Counted from the first letter of the stretch, positions 8,741 to 18,334 are shown. The stretch is 64,000 bases of DNA from Arsenicibacter sp965247375 (GCA_965247375.1 CBDFHU010000036.1:62001-126000), one strand, 5' to 3'. Numbers and translations: made by a program. Notes: generated from the letters alone by a model not told the origin.

Positions 8741-8965
8741 GTGAAATATGTTTTGGATTGCGAGTTAGTGCGGCAATTGAGCGAATGGCCCGGAAGTTAT
8801 GATTTTATAACCACCCGCTATGAAGCTATAAAGGCCCGTTATCAGACCGTGATCCTAAAACAACAACCTTTGTACTGTCCAAACGGCAGTAGCGTCGCCC
8901 ATCCGGGAAACGATCTGAAGGGTGGGCAGCGGATGCCGAAAAGCTCACAGAGTAGGCAGTTTTAA
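8741..8965 (+). CDS. Doubtful small ORF upstream of the double-glycine peptide
   Basis: 74 codons from a GTG start, ending 13 bases before the peptide gene. No domain is recognised, and the second half (after ~residue 45) has a non-protein-like, low-complexity composition. A hairpin-forming GCCCATCC/GGGTGGGC pair lies in its 3' part, so the stretch may simply be the untranslated leader of the peptide mRNA. Listed because it is the only frame between the XRE gene and the peptide. Confidence 0.25.
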   Translation: MKYVLDCELVRQLSEWPGSYDFITTRYEAIKARYQTVILKQQPLYCPNGSSVAHPGNDLKGGQRMPKSSQSRQF

Positions 8966-8978
8966 AACATGATTCGTT

Positions 8979-9197
8979 ATGAAAACGCTGAATCTTGCTC
9001 AACTGAACGTAGAAGAGCTCTCAACACAGGAAATGACACAAACACAAGGTGGTAGCTTCTTAGATTTTGCCAACCTGACGGTAATCAACGATTTACTGGC
9101 CATCGGCACCTCATTATCGATCGGTGGCGGTAGCTCAAACAGCGGCTCGGGCTCGGGTTCCGGCAATAGCGGCGGCCTGTTGGGCGGCTTGTTCTAG
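8979..9197 (+). CDS. Double-glycine leader peptide (bacteriocin-like precursor)
   Basis: 72 residues. Residues 1-25 look like a class II bacteriocin/ComC-type leader: an amphipathic helix (LNLAQLNVEELSTQEMTQTQ) ending in Gly24-Gly25, the cut site of C39 peptidases. The predicted mature part has 47 residues: a hydrophobic helix (FANLTVINDLLAIGTSLSI) then a Gly/Ser tail (SGSGSGSGNSGG) and LLGGLF. It is followed by an HlyD adaptor and a C39-peptidase ABC exporter, the machinery that cuts and exports such peptides. I infer a secreted peptide (antimicrobial or signal); no immunity gene is visible nearby. I know of no named family for the core. Confidence 0.72.
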   Translation: MKTLNLAQLNVEELSTQEMTQTQGGSFLDFANLTVINDLLAIGTSLSIGGGSSNSGSGSGSGNSGGLLGGLF

Positions 9198-9234
9198 GCC
9201 GGCCATCATAGCGTAAATACATAGATAAAGCTGG

Positions 9235-9279
9235 CGCAGTAGCCGGGTCTGAAGCACTGCTTCGGGCGCGGTTACTGCG
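9235..9279 (+). promoter_or_regulatory. Intercistronic hairpin after the leader-peptide gene
   Basis: CGCAGTAGCC pairs with GGTTACTGCG (10 bp, one G-T), and a second inner helix CTGAAGC/GCTTCGG closes a short loop. There is no T tract, so it is more likely an mRNA-stabilising or attenuating structure than a terminator. Placed between peptide and exporter genes, it could set a high ratio of peptide to exporter. Confidence 0.55.
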
Positions 9280-9360
9280 TTTGGCATGTAAGAGGGAGCA
9301 AAATAAAGAAATCTAACTATGCCGCTACGGAAGAGTTAAGCACAAAGCAACCGTTGAATT

Positions 9361-10509
9361 ATGAGTGAATTTGATCTTTCATCGAGCCTGATTACGTATC
9401 TGCCGCGGGTAACGGTCCGTAGTCAGCGTATCTATATGACTGTACTGGGCGCTGTTGCCCTTTGCCTGGTATCGTTGCCATTTATCTACGTAGATGTGTC
9501 GGCACAGGCTGGCGGGCTTGTCCGGCCGGTCACCGAACGGGGCGATGTAAAAGCCACGATGGGCGGACTGGTAACGGGCGTATTCGTGCGCGAAGGCCAG
9601 GCCATCCGGCAGGGGCAGGTTATGTTCAGACTGCAATCCGATGCACTGGATACCAAAGTGCAGCTGCTAAACAAACAACTGAATGAACGCCGGTCATTTA
9701 TCCGTGATCTGGAAAAGCTGTCGAAAAGGGATTGGTCGGTAATCGGCACACTCGAATCGCCATTGTACCGGCAACAGGTTGAACAGTTCAGGTCGATGGT
9801 GTCGGAAGCGCAGCAGACCCTTCAGAAGCGGTCCCGTGAGTTGCAGACCAGCAAAAAACTCTACAACGAAAAAGTCATCGCCCGGCTCGACTTTGAAGAT
9901 GCACAGTTTGCTTATCAAAGTGTGGCTGCCCGTTATAACTCGCTGGTGCAGCAGCAACGCAGCAGCTGGCAGGCAGATCTGACGCAACAGCGGCTGGCAC
10001 TGACTGAACTCGAAGCAGAAGCCAAACAGCTGGGGGAACAACGGGCACTGTATGAGCTGAAAGCGCCGGTTGGCGGAACCGTTAGTCAGGTGCAGGGTCG
10101 GTACGTGGGCAGTTTTGTGCAGCCGGGCGAAACGCTTGGGGTTGTCTCGCCTGACTCATCGCTGGTGGTAGAAACTTATGTTGAGCCTAAAGACATCGGG
10201 CTGATTAAGGTAAAGCAAGCGGTTCGGTTCCAGATCGACGCGTTTGATTATAACCAGTGGGGATTACTGACGGGGCGGGTACTGGATATTGCCAACGATT
10301 TTACATTAATGAGCAATAAGCCGATGTTTAAAGTACGCTGCCTGCTGGACAAACCGTACCTGATGCTGGAAAACGGGTACCGGGGCTACCTGAAAAAAGG
10401 CATGACCGTGCAGGCCCGCTTTATCGTAACCCGTCGTTCGCTCTACCAGTTACTATATGACAAGGCCGATGACTGGCTGAATCCGTCAACGCAAACCCGT
10501 CGCCTCTAA
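9361..10509 (+). CDS. HlyD-family secretion adaptor (periplasmic membrane fusion protein)
   Basis: 382 residues. One N-terminal membrane helix (residues ~28-47), a split biotinyl/lipoyl half (ATMGGLVTGVFVREGQAIRQGQ), a long alpha-helical hairpin (residues ~95-225, with heptad-like Leu/Gln spacing), the second lipoyl half (YELKAPVGGTVSQVQGRYVG) and a beta-barrel. This is the adaptor of type I secretion or peptide export, linking the ABC transporter to an outer-membrane channel. The exporter gene follows 25 bases downstream. An outer-membrane TolC-like gene is not present here. Confidence 0.9.
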   Translation: MSEFDLSSSLITYLPRVTVRSQRIYMTVLGAVALCLVSLPFIYVDVSAQAGGLVRPVTERGDVKATMGGLVTGVFVREGQAIRQGQVMFRLQSDALDTKVQLLNKQLNERRSFIRDLEKLSKRDWSVIGTLESPLYRQQVEQFRSMVSEAQQTLQKRSRELQTSKKLYNEKVIARLDFEDAQFAYQSVAARYNSLVQQQRSSWQADLTQQRLALTELEAEAKQLGEQRALYELKAPVGGTVSQVQGRYVGSFVQPGETLGVVSPDSSLVVETYVEPKDIGLIKVKQAVRFQIDAFDYNQWGLLTGRVLDIANDFTLMSNKPMFKVRCLLDKPYLMLENGYRGYLKKGMTVQARFIVTRRSLYQLLYDKADDWLNPSTQTRRL

Positions 10510-10534
10510 ACGTTAACGACTCATACACAACGTT

Positions 10535-12773
10535 ATGAACACCATTCAGACGCGTATTCAACAACTAAAGGAAACCGGCAGGTCGCTATTAGGGAAATTC
10601 TCCGGTGGAGGGCCTAAAGCAAACGTCCGGGTTAAACAGCGGGATATTACCGATTGCGGGGCCGCCTGTCTGGCATCCGTTGCCGCCCATTATAAGCTGC
10701 TGCTGCCGGTGGCCCGTATCCGGCAGCTGGCAGCTACCGACCAGAAAGGGACCAATGTATTGGGTATGGTAGAGGCGGCCCAAAAGCTTGGCTTTCAGGC
10801 GAAGGGAGTAAAGGCCACGTACGAAAATCTGTCAAAACTGCCCTTACCGGCCATCGCGCACGTGGCCATCCGGAATGGTATGTTTCACCATTATGTAGTC
10901 ATTTATCAGATTACTCCGGCTTATGTGCTGGTCATGGATCCGGCTGACGGATTACTGCACAGGAAAACGCCGGACGAGTTTAAGCAGGAATGGACCGGAT
11001 TGCTGGTCCTGTTGATTCCGGATGAGACATTTACCGTGGGCGGAGAAGATACATCAGTTTTGCAGCGGTTCCGGCAACTGATGCAACCGCACCGTTCCGT
11101 AATGCTACAGGCGTTATTCGGGGCATTGATGTACACCATCTTAGGCTTGTCTACGGCAATTTATGTCCAGAAACTGGTGGATAATGTGCTGGTAGATGGT
11201 AACAGAAACCTGCTCAACCTCCTGAGTACCGTCATGATCGGGCTGTTGCTGCTGCAACTGTTTATTAACTCCACCAAAAGTATTTTTAACCTGAAAACGG
11301 GTCAGCGGATCGATGCCGCGCTGATTCTGGGCTATTATAAACACCTCATGCGGTTGCCGCAGTCGTTTTTCGATACGATGCGGGTCGGCGAGATTATTTC
11401 GCGGGTCAACGATGCCGTTAAGATCAGGGCCTTTATTAATGAAGTCGGGCTGGGACTGATTGTGAATGTGATGATCGTCATTTTCTCGTTTGGTCTGATG
11501 TTTACCTATTACTGGAAGCTGGCCCTGATCATGCTGCTGGTACTACCCTTATATGCGGGTTTGTATTGGGTTGTGAACCGGTTTAATCAGCAATACCAGC
11601 GCAAACTGATGGAAAACTCGGCCGATCTGGAATCGCAGCTGGTTGAGTCCCTGAATGCCATGTCGACTATCAAACGGTTTGGTCTGGAACAGTATACGAG
11701 TGAAAAAACAGAAATGCGTTTTGTCCGGCTGTTGCAGACCGTGTTCAAAACCGGTACCGCATCCATATACGTCAGCAATGCCTCAGAGCTGATTACAAAG
11801 CTGTTTACCATTATTCTACTCTGGGCAGGGGCAGGTTATGTGCTCGACAATGAACTTACACCCGGTGAACTGCTCTCATTTTATGCACTGATCGGGTATT
11901 TTACCTCACCGGCCGCCTCACTGATCGGAGCCAACAAAAGCATTCAGGACGCACTGATTGCCGCCGACCGGTTGTTTGAGATTATGGATCTGGAACGGGA
12001 AACGGGGGAGAATAAGCTCCATATACAGCCTGCCATGGTGGGGGATATCCGGTTTCAGGAGGTGACTTTCCGCTATGGAACCCGTGCGGTTATTTTTGAT
12101 AACCTGACTCTGACAATGCCAAAAGGCCAGATAACGGCCGTGGTAGGCGAGAGTGGTTCTGGTAAATCAACGCTGCTGTCGCTGTTGCAGGGGCTCTATC
12201 CGTTGCAGCACGGCTCCATTTTTATCGGCGATTATGACATTAAGCACCTGCATCCGGATAGCCTGCGGCAGGTGGTGAGTGTCGTACCGCAGAAAATAGA
12301 CCTGTTTTCCGGTAATGTCATCGAAAATATCGCGGTTGGTGAGGCGGAACCGGACATGGGCCGGGATTCTGGCAATTTGTCAGCAACTGGGCATCGCCGA
12401 TTTTATTGAGCGTATGCCGAACGGATTCAGTACCTATCTGGGCGAGAATGGGACCGGTCTGTCGGGCGGGCAGCGTCAGCGCCTCGCTATTGCCCGTGCG
12501 CTCTACCGCGATCCGCAGATTCTGATCCTTGACGAAGCAACGTCGGCTCTGGATTCAGTATCTGAACAGTATGTGCAGCAGACCGTGCAGCAACTCCGGA
12601 AAGACGGAAAAACGATTATCATCATTGCCCACCGGCTGAGTACGGTCCGGAAGGCGGATAAAATTGTCGTACTGGAGCAGGGCAAGGTGGTCGAAGAAGG
12701 TAAGCACACCACGCTGATTAAAAAAGGGACAGTTTACGCGCAGTTCTGGCAGCAGCAAACCGAATCGGTATAA
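10535..12773 (+). pseudogene. Peptidase-containing ABC transporter (PCAT), frameshifted
   Basis: First frame (10535-12409): C39 peptidase domain with catalytic Cys41 (RDITDCGAACL), His118/119 and Asp135 (VMDPADG), six membrane helices (~165-440), then the ATPase with Walker A (GESGSGKST). After AEPDMG the frame breaks at 12361-12365, and the ATPase resumes in the next frame (ILAICQQLGI...), with signature LSGGQRQR, Walker B ILILDEATSALD and the H-loop IIAHRLS. Deleting one G of the GGG at 12363-12365 restores one continuous protein of about 745 residues. As written, the ATPase is split and the exporter would be dead. The exporter would cleave and secrete the double-glycine peptide upstream. 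Sequencing error, real mutation or phase variation cannot be separated here. Confidence 0.9.
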
Positions 12774-12799
12774 AAAAAAGCCCCGTCAGGGGCTTTTTT
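12773..12799. terminator. Bidirectional terminator after the exporter
   Basis: A7 and T6 tracts flank the stem AGCCCC-GTCA-GGGGCT between the exporter and the convergent DUF4332 gene; it works for both strands. Confidence 0.9.
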
Positions 12800-12803
12800 A
12801 TGA

Positions 12804-13211
12804 TTAGTATTCTAACGTTGCCGGTAAGGTTTTGGCCTGCTCGATGAACTCAGCAATCTGATCAAGCGACGGCGGGCGATGCGTCAGCTGGCGCTTTCTG
12901 TTGATCTGGATCAGTTTGCTGTGGAGGTTAGGCGCGACCCGGTGCGAAAGTTCTTTCACCGTATCTACACCGGCTTCTTCCAGTAATTCGCTGTACACGC
13001 GGCCGATACCTTTAATGCGGGAGAGATCAGCGCGATTGGCAATTTCAAGAATGATCGTGGCGTCTACACCGGCAGCACGGGCAATTTCTTTGCGGCCTTC
13101 CGGTGTCTTTGTGGCTTCAAGAAGTGATTCGCTGTCACCTAAGCCTTTGGCTTTAAGCGTGTTAAGAATGGCATCGCTGATGCCTTTCAGTTCAGTTACG
13201 TGAATGCTCAT
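12804..13211 (-). CDS. DUF4332 domain protein (helix-hairpin-helix)
   Basis: 135 residues with two helix-hairpin-helix-like units: VTELKGISDAILNTLKAKGL and LSRIKGIGRVYSELLEEAGV, followed by SHRVAPNLHSKL. This is the DUF4332 pattern, related to HhH folds that touch DNA or RNA backbones. Its actual role is unknown. It stands alone, with a terminator right after it. Confidence 0.8.
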   Translation of the reverse strand: MSIHVTELKGISDAILNTLKAKGLGDSESLLEATKTPEGRKEIARAAGVDATIILEIANRADLSRIKGIGRVYSELLEEAGVDTVKELSHRVAPNLHSKLIQINRKRQLTHRPPSLDQIAEFIEQAKTLPATLEY

Positions 13212-13270
13212 GATTAAGATTAGAAAGATTAGTATAAACTATTCGCAAAATAAGATATTTTGAGCTAAAG

Positions 13271-13447
13271 TCAATAACCGGAGTATTTCCTTCGTTTATT
13301 ATTAATTAAAAATTTTTTTTGTGCAGTAAAGCTTTCAGGATGCATTTGTTCGAAAAGGCGTTGCCATTCTGCAAATTCGTTAGGTTCGGCCGTTTTAAAC
13401 CGTTCAGGATTGATCTTCTTCAGCAGGAGGTATTCGTCGAATGTCAT
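13271..13447 (-). CDS. Small basic conserved-looking protein
   Basis: 58 residues from the ATG at 13447 (MTFDEYLLLKKINPERF...). It ends in a Lys/Arg-rich tail (NNKRRKYSGY). The frame is open further upstream to 13732, but that part has no protein-like character. No domain is recognised. The composition (acidic helix, aromatic centre, basic tail) looks like a real small protein. Confidence 0.5.
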   Translation of the reverse strand: MTFDEYLLLKKINPERFKTAEPNEFAEWQRLFEQMHPESFTAQKKFLINNKRRKYSGY

Positions 13448-13834
13448 ACGGGTATCACTACAAAATGAATGCTGTTTACCGGCACCGGCAGCAGTAGGTA
13501 CCGGTGAATGTACCGGCTGGTAAAGAAAATAAAAAAACTGAATACCCGGGAAGACGAGAGCGTCCGGCAGCCCGACGGAAACAGCTGTCCGGAAACAAAA
13601 TGAACCGGACTGGTAACTGATCGTCCGGAGTCGTAGATGTAACTTACAGTAGATCAGACGCTCAGCAGAGATACGCCAAACCGGTTGAAAAACAGCGCAG
13701 AAAAATAAGGGCAAAAAAAAACCTGCACGCACTTTATTGCCCGCAGGTTTTCGTCAGACAGCTAAAGGTGTAATGCCTATTGCATTCACTATGACAAAGT
13801 TACAGAAATTTTTTGTCAACGAATACAAAGAAAT
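13448..13834. other. Intergenic region with a terminator
   Basis: Apart from the terminator of the decarboxylase gene and the upstream part of the small protein at 13271-13447, I see nothing here. Confidence 0.5.
13713..13751 (-). terminator. Terminator downstream of UDP-glucuronate decarboxylase
   Basis: On the minus strand AAAACCTGC and GCAGGTTTT form a stem with an A/T-rich loop, followed by a long T tract (complement of A9 at 13713-13721). Confidence 0.75.
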
Positions 13835-14815
13835 TTATTTTTTCGTAAATTCCCGGTGATAGGCCGCCTTATATAGCTCTTCTTCTGGTAAATTCTTAAA
13901 GTATTCGTACGTTATTTTAAGTCCTTCTGCACGAGAGACTTTCGGCTCCCAGCCCAGAATTTCCTTTGCTTTCGTGATGTCGGGCTGACGTTGTTTAGGG
14001 TCATCCTTCGGCAGTTCCTTGTAAATAACTTTCTGGTCAGTACCGGTCAGCTTAATGATCTCTTCGGCAAACTGCCCGATCGTGATTTCACTCGGGTTAC
14101 CAACGTTTACCGGATACGGGTAACCGCTCATTAATAACCGGTAAATTCCTTCGATCAGATCGTCCACGTAACAGAACGACCGTGTCTGTGAGCCATCCCC
14201 GAACACCGTTAAATCTTCACCGCGAAGGGCCTGACCGATAAAGGCAGGGAGCACCCGGCCGTCGTTCAGCCGCATCCGCGGGCCGTACGTGTTGAAAATC
14301 CGCACGATCCGGGTTTCTACGTTGTGGTACGTGTGATACGCCATGGTCATGGCCTCCTGAAAACGCTTGGCTTCGTCGTATACACCGCGGGGACCTACCG
14401 GGTTGACATTACCCCAGTAATCTTCGTTTTGCGGGTGCACGGTCGGGTCGCCGTATACTTCCGAGGTAGAGGCAATCAGTACGCGGGCGTTTTTCACCCG
14501 TGCCAGTCCCAGGCAGTTGTGAATACCCAGTGAACCCACTTTCAGGGTCTGAATCGGGATTTTCAGGTAATCAATCGGGCTCGCCGGCGACGCAAAGTGC
14601 AGGATATAATCCAATTCACCCGGTACGTGTATGAATTTTGAGACATCGTGGTGATAAAACTCAAAATTGGGCAGCTTAAACAGATGCTCGATATTGCGGA
14701 TGTCACCCGTAATCAGGTTATCCATGGCAATAACGTGGAAGCCCTCTTTGATAAACCGGTCGCAGAGGTGCGATCCAAGAAAGCCTGCCCCACCGGTGAT
14801 TAGAATTCGTTTCAT
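13835..14815 (-). CDS. UDP-glucuronate decarboxylase (UDP-xylose synthase), extended SDR
   Basis: 326 residues. NAD-binding GGAGFLGSHLCDRF at the N-terminus, catalytic STSEVYGDP with the Tyr-x3-Lys in VYDEAKRFQEA, and the UXS-type signatures LHFASPASPIDY, RIFNTYGPRM and GDGSQTRSFCYVDDLIEG. It turns UDP-glucuronate into UDP-xylose. The gene lies 22 bases after UDP-glucose dehydrogenase, which makes its substrate, so the two form a UDP-sugar operon probably feeding exopolysaccharide or glycan synthesis. No glycosyltransferase is adjacent. Confidence 0.93.
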   Translation of the reverse strand: MKRILITGGAGFLGSHLCDRFIKEGFHVIAMDNLITGDIRNIEHLFKLPNFEFYHHDVSKFIHVPGELDYILHFASPASPIDYLKIPIQTLKVGSLGIHNCLGLARVKNARVLIASTSEVYGDPTVHPQNEDYWGNVNPVGPRGVYDEAKRFQEAMTMAYHTYHNVETRIVRIFNTYGPRMRLNDGRVLPAFIGQALRGEDLTVFGDGSQTRSFCYVDDLIEGIYRLLMSGYPYPVNVGNPSEITIGQFAEEIIKLTGTDQKVIYKELPKDDPKQRQPDITKAKEILGWEPKVSRAEGLKITYEYFKNLPEEELYKAAYHREFTKK

Positions 14816-14837
14816 AGTATGACGTTCAACTGACTTA

Positions 14838-16158
14838 TTACTGTTGACTTTTTACGGCCTGACGGCCAATGCTATAATAGGTATAGCCCATTTCTTCCAT
14901 TGTCTCAAGTTCGTACACGTTCCGGCCGTCGAAAATGACTTTGTTTTTCAGCAGCAGGTTCATTTTTTCAAAATCCGGCGTGCGGAACAGCGGCCACTCG
15001 GTCATGATGATCAGCGCATCGGCATCGTCAAGAGCGGCGTATTGTGTGTGAGCGTAATTGATCTGTGTGCCCAGAATATTACGGACATTGTCCATTGCTT
15101 CCGGGTCATAAGCCGTTACTTTAGCTCCTTCGGCCAGCAGCGCCTTAATGTTATCGAGGGCGGGTGCCTCGCGGATGTCGTCGGTGTAGGGCTTGAAGGC
15201 CAGACCCCAGACTGCGAAGGTTTTGCCCTTCAGATCATCGCCGAAGTAATCCTTAATCTGCGGCAGCAGTTTGGTCTTCTGGAGATTGTTCACCGTCATG
15301 ACCGATTCCAGCACCTTGAAATCATAATTATACTCCTGCGCGGTTTTTGCTAAGGCCTGTACGTCTTTCGGGAAGCAGCTGCCGCCGTAGCCGATACCGG
15401 CAAACAGGAAGCGCTTGCCGATCCGGCTGTCGGTACCGATGCCCCGGCGAATGTCATCGACATTGGCACCTACCTTTTCGCACAGGTTGGCAATCTCGTT
15501 CATGAACGTGATCTTGGTAGCCAGAAACGCGTTAGCGGCATACTTGGTCATTTCGGCCGAACGCTCATCCATGAAAATCACCGGATTGCCCTGACGCACC
15601 AGCGGGGCATACAGTTTGTTCATCACCGACTTGGCTTTATCCGAACGTGTCCCGATAACGACGCGGTCCGGTTTCATAAAGTCCTCAACAGCAACGCCTT
15701 CGCGCAGAAACTCGGGATTGGAGACCACATCAAAGTCTATCTGTGCACCCCGCTGCAATGTGTGCGCGTACCTTCTCGGCGGTACCTACCGGCACTGTAC
15801 TTTTATCAACTACGACTACATATTGTGACAGAATCGGGCCCAGATCTGATGCCACTTTCAGGATGTATTTCAGATCGGCTGAGCCATCTTCGCCCGGAGG
15901 GGTTGGCAGTGCCAGGAAAATTACTTCAGCCCCTTTAATGCCGTCAACAAGGCTTGTCGTAAATTTTAAACGGCCTTCTTCAACATTGCGATAGAATAAA
16001 ACATCGAGTCCAGGCTCATAAATTGGGATAATACCGTTATTTAGTTTTTCTACTTTACGTTCATCAATGTCTACACAGATAACCTGATTGCCCGTTTCTG
16101 CAAAGCAAGTGCCTGTTACAAGCCCTACATAACCGGTTCCTACTACAGCAATTTTCAT
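14838..16158 (-). pseudogene. ugd: UDP-glucose 6-dehydrogenase, frame broken
   Basis: N-terminal frame (16158 to ~15745): Rossmann VGTGYVGLVTGTCFAETG, then PTPPGEDGSADL and VDKSTVPVGTAEKVRAHI. C-terminal frame (to 14838): DFDVVSNPEFLREG, KYAANAFLATKITFMNEIA, and the catalytic Cys in GYGGSCFPKD. The two halves are in different frames; the join lies near 15745-15758. Between VRAHI and DFDVVSNPEF the reading is three to four residues shorter than usual, so a small deletion of about 11 bases between short GCAGCG-type repeats fits as well as a one-base slip. As written, the dehydrogenase is not made as one chain. It would oxidise UDP-glucose to UDP-glucuronate with two NAD+. Confidence 0.9.
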
Positions 16159-16376
16159 GATTATTTAGTTTAAGATAATTCTGGCGGTTGATTGTAATGG
16201 CAGCTAATTTGTACTTTTCTGATGAATCCCTTTTGCGCCGCCACAAAAATAGAACATTTGTTTGAAAGCATGTTGGTCTGCTGAATCACCTTTCGATAAC
16301 AAGCCATTGGGATCAGGCGTTTAGTAGGTATATTTTACGTCACAACACTTCATCTAAAGGCTTAAACTACCACTTT

Positions 16377-17522
16377 ATGGTTACTACACCCGAAGAAAAT
16401 CAGGCAGGGTTGATCCGGCAGACCGTTCGCGACTTTGCGGACAGGAACATACGCCCATACGTACGGAAATGGGATGAAGAACAACATTTTCCGGTTGAAA
16501 TCATGCATCAGCTGGGTGAATTGGGCTTGTTAGGGATGCTGGTACCGGAGCTGTATGGCGGTGCGGGCTTCGGTTATCAGGAATATGTGGCGGCCATTGT
16601 CGAGCTGTCAAAAGTTGACGGAGCCATCGGATTATCGATGGCAGCCCATAACTCGCTTTGCACGAACCACATTTTATTATTCGGTAACGAAGAGCAGAAA
16701 CAAACTTATTTACCGCGCCTGGCAACGGGTGAATGGATTGGTGCCTGGGGGCTGACAGAACCGAATACCGGTTCCGATGCGGGCAATATGCGTACTGTCG
16801 CCACGCAGCAGGCCGACGGCAGCTGGCTGCTGAATGGTGCCAAAAACTTTATCACGCATGGCAAATCCGGTCATGTGGCCGTAGTGATTGCCCGGACCGG
16901 CGCGCCGAATACGCCCCACAATGCTACTGCTTTTATAGTGGAGCGGGGTACTGCCGGGTTTATGGCGGGTAAAAAAGAAGATAAACTGGGCATGCGGGCC
17001 TCCGAAACGGCCGAAATGATTTTTCAGGATTGCCGGATTCCGGACGAACAGCGGCTGGGCGAAGTCGGGGATGGCTTTGTGCAGGCGCTGAAAGTACTCG
17101 ACGGAGGCCGGATTTCGATTGCCGCCCTGAGCTTAGGTATTGCACAGGGGGCATACGAAGCGGCCCTGCAATACGCCGGAGAACGGCAGCAGTTCGGGCA
17201 GCCGATTGCTTCGTTTCAGGGAATCAGCTTTAAACTGGCCGATATGGCAACGGATATTGACGCTGCTCAACTGCTGATTGAACGGGCTGCTGATCTGAAA
17301 AATGCCGGTCGTCCGGTGACAAAAGAGTCGGCAATGGCCAAGCTCTTTGCGTCGGAAGTGGCGGTGCGGGTAGCCAACGATGCGGTGCAGGTTTTCGGCG
17401 GATACGGCTACATCAAGGATTTTCCGGTCGAAAAGTTTTACCGCGACGCAAAATTGTGTACCATTGGCGAAGGAACCAGTGAGATCCAGAAACTGGTGAT
17501 TGCGCGCCAGATACTTAAGTAA
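16377..17522 (+). CDS. Acyl-CoA dehydrogenase
   Basis: 381 residues, normal for the family. FAD/acyl-CoA contacts are visible: WGLTEPNTGSDAGN, KNFITHG, KLGMRASETAEMIFQDC, ERQQFGQPIASFQ, VFGGYGYIKDFPVEKFYRDAK with the loop GEGTSEIQKLVIARQ. The catalytic Glu would lie in the C-terminal part (IGEGTSE). It catalyses alpha,beta-dehydrogenation of acyl-CoA in beta-oxidation or branched-chain amino acid degradation; chain-length preference is not readable. Transcribed alone. Confidence 0.95.
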   Translation: MVTTPEENQAGLIRQTVRDFADRNIRPYVRKWDEEQHFPVEIMHQLGELGLLGMLVPELYGGAGFGYQEYVAAIVELSKVDGAIGLSMAAHNSLCTNHILLFGNEEQKQTYLPRLATGEWIGAWGLTEPNTGSDAGNMRTVATQQADGSWLLNGAKNFITHGKSGHVAVVIARTGAPNTPHNATAFIVERGTAGFMAGKKEDKLGMRASETAEMIFQDCRIPDEQRLGEVGDGFVQALKVLDGGRISIAALSLGIAQGAYEAALQYAGERQQFGQPIASFQGISFKLADMATDIDAAQLLIERAADLKNAGRPVTKESAMAKLFASEVAVRVANDAVQVFGGYGYIKDFPVEKFYRDAKLCTIGEGTSEIQKLVIARQILK

Positions 17523-17571
17523 AGAGTGAAAGAGCGAATGAGTGACCGCTGATACTGCGATTGGATTTATA

Positions 17572-17642
17572 TTACCACATAGACACATAGATAAACAAAG
17601 GTCTATTTTTGCTTTTGTGTTCTGATGTGGCTATGTGGTAAA
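17572..17642. repeat. Palindromic TTACCACAT element, copy A
   Basis: The ends TTACCACATAGACACAT and ATGTGGCTATGTGGTAA are inverted copies of each other (one mismatch), with an unrelated T-rich loop between. A very similar element lies at 30742-30809, and a third palindrome with the same TACCACAT/ATGTGGTA tips at 47502-47567. All lie just after gene ends. Confidence 0.7.
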
Positions 17643-17731
17643 TCTGTTTTACCTGATGATGAGCCTGTATGGATGCTATTCATTCAACCAGATGTCATTC
17701 AGTACCTCATAATTGATTGTTTATACAGCCT

Positions 17732-18334
17732 ATGAACCGGTTCATGTACCCATGTCTGCTTCTTTGTTTATCACTTGCCTGCCGGCCGACGCAGGCGCAG
17801 ACCGGGGTTCCGGTGCGGGTCAGGCCTCCCGACGGGGAACTGGAGCAAAATCCGCGCTATGCCCCGCTGCTGAAACGAAACCGGTATCTGGCACTTGACG
17901 TGATCGGGCCCTTCGGCTTTAAGCGGTACCGCTTCCATGAAGGCGACGAAATCCGGTTTAAGGCCCGCGGCGAGGTGTACCGTGAGACGCTTTATGCCGT
18001 CACGGATACGACCTTCAGCATTCTGGTCGATAATGAGGTAATGAACCGGATGGAAACACTTTCATTCCGGTTTGATGAAATACGCTGGATAAAAATAGAC
18101 CGGAGCATTCCGTTTGTGTCGGCAGGAGCCGTGATGCTGCCGCTGGCCGGTGGTGTATTTGCCGTGGCTGACTTTGTCAACCCGAAAGCACTCGACGGCC
18201 GGTCAGGGCGATTCCGCTTCGACCCAAGCTCCCTGATTCCGGCCGGTGCATTGATAGCGGGCGGGGCTCTCTGCTACAAACTGGCCCATGCCCGGTTCCG
18301 CATCAACAAAAACCACCGCCTGAAAGCCATGTAA
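17732..18334 (+). CDS. Exported protein of unknown function
   Basis: About 200 residues. N-terminal signal sequence (MNRFMYPCLLLCLSLAC) with a lipobox-like SLAC, then a region of beta character (KRYRFHEGDEIRFKARGEVYRETL; LYAVTDTTFSILVDN; FRFDEIRWIKI), two hydrophobic segments (~residues 135-155 and 175-190) and a basic C-terminus. I do not recognise the family. The ATG at 17717 would add five residues before the signal. Confidence 0.6.
   Translation: MNRFMYPCLLLCLSLACRPTQAQTGVPVRVRPPDGELEQNPRYAPLLKRNRYLALDVIGPFGFKRYRFHEGDEIRFKARGEVYRETLYAVTDTTFSILVDNEVMNRMETLSFRFDEIRWIKIDRSIPFVSAGAVMLPLAGGVFAVADFVNPKALDGRSGRFRFDPSSLIPAGALIAGGALCYKLAHARFRINKNHRLKAM

Noticed and set aside
12315..12773. A separate small ABC ATPase gene after the exporter
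   Set aside because: It lacks Walker A and continues the exporter's ATPase exactly; it is the second part of a frameshifted gene.
15730..16158. A short standalone NAD-binding protein upstream of the dehydrogenase
   Set aside because: It is the N-terminal third of ugd, with the C-terminal part directly following in another frame.
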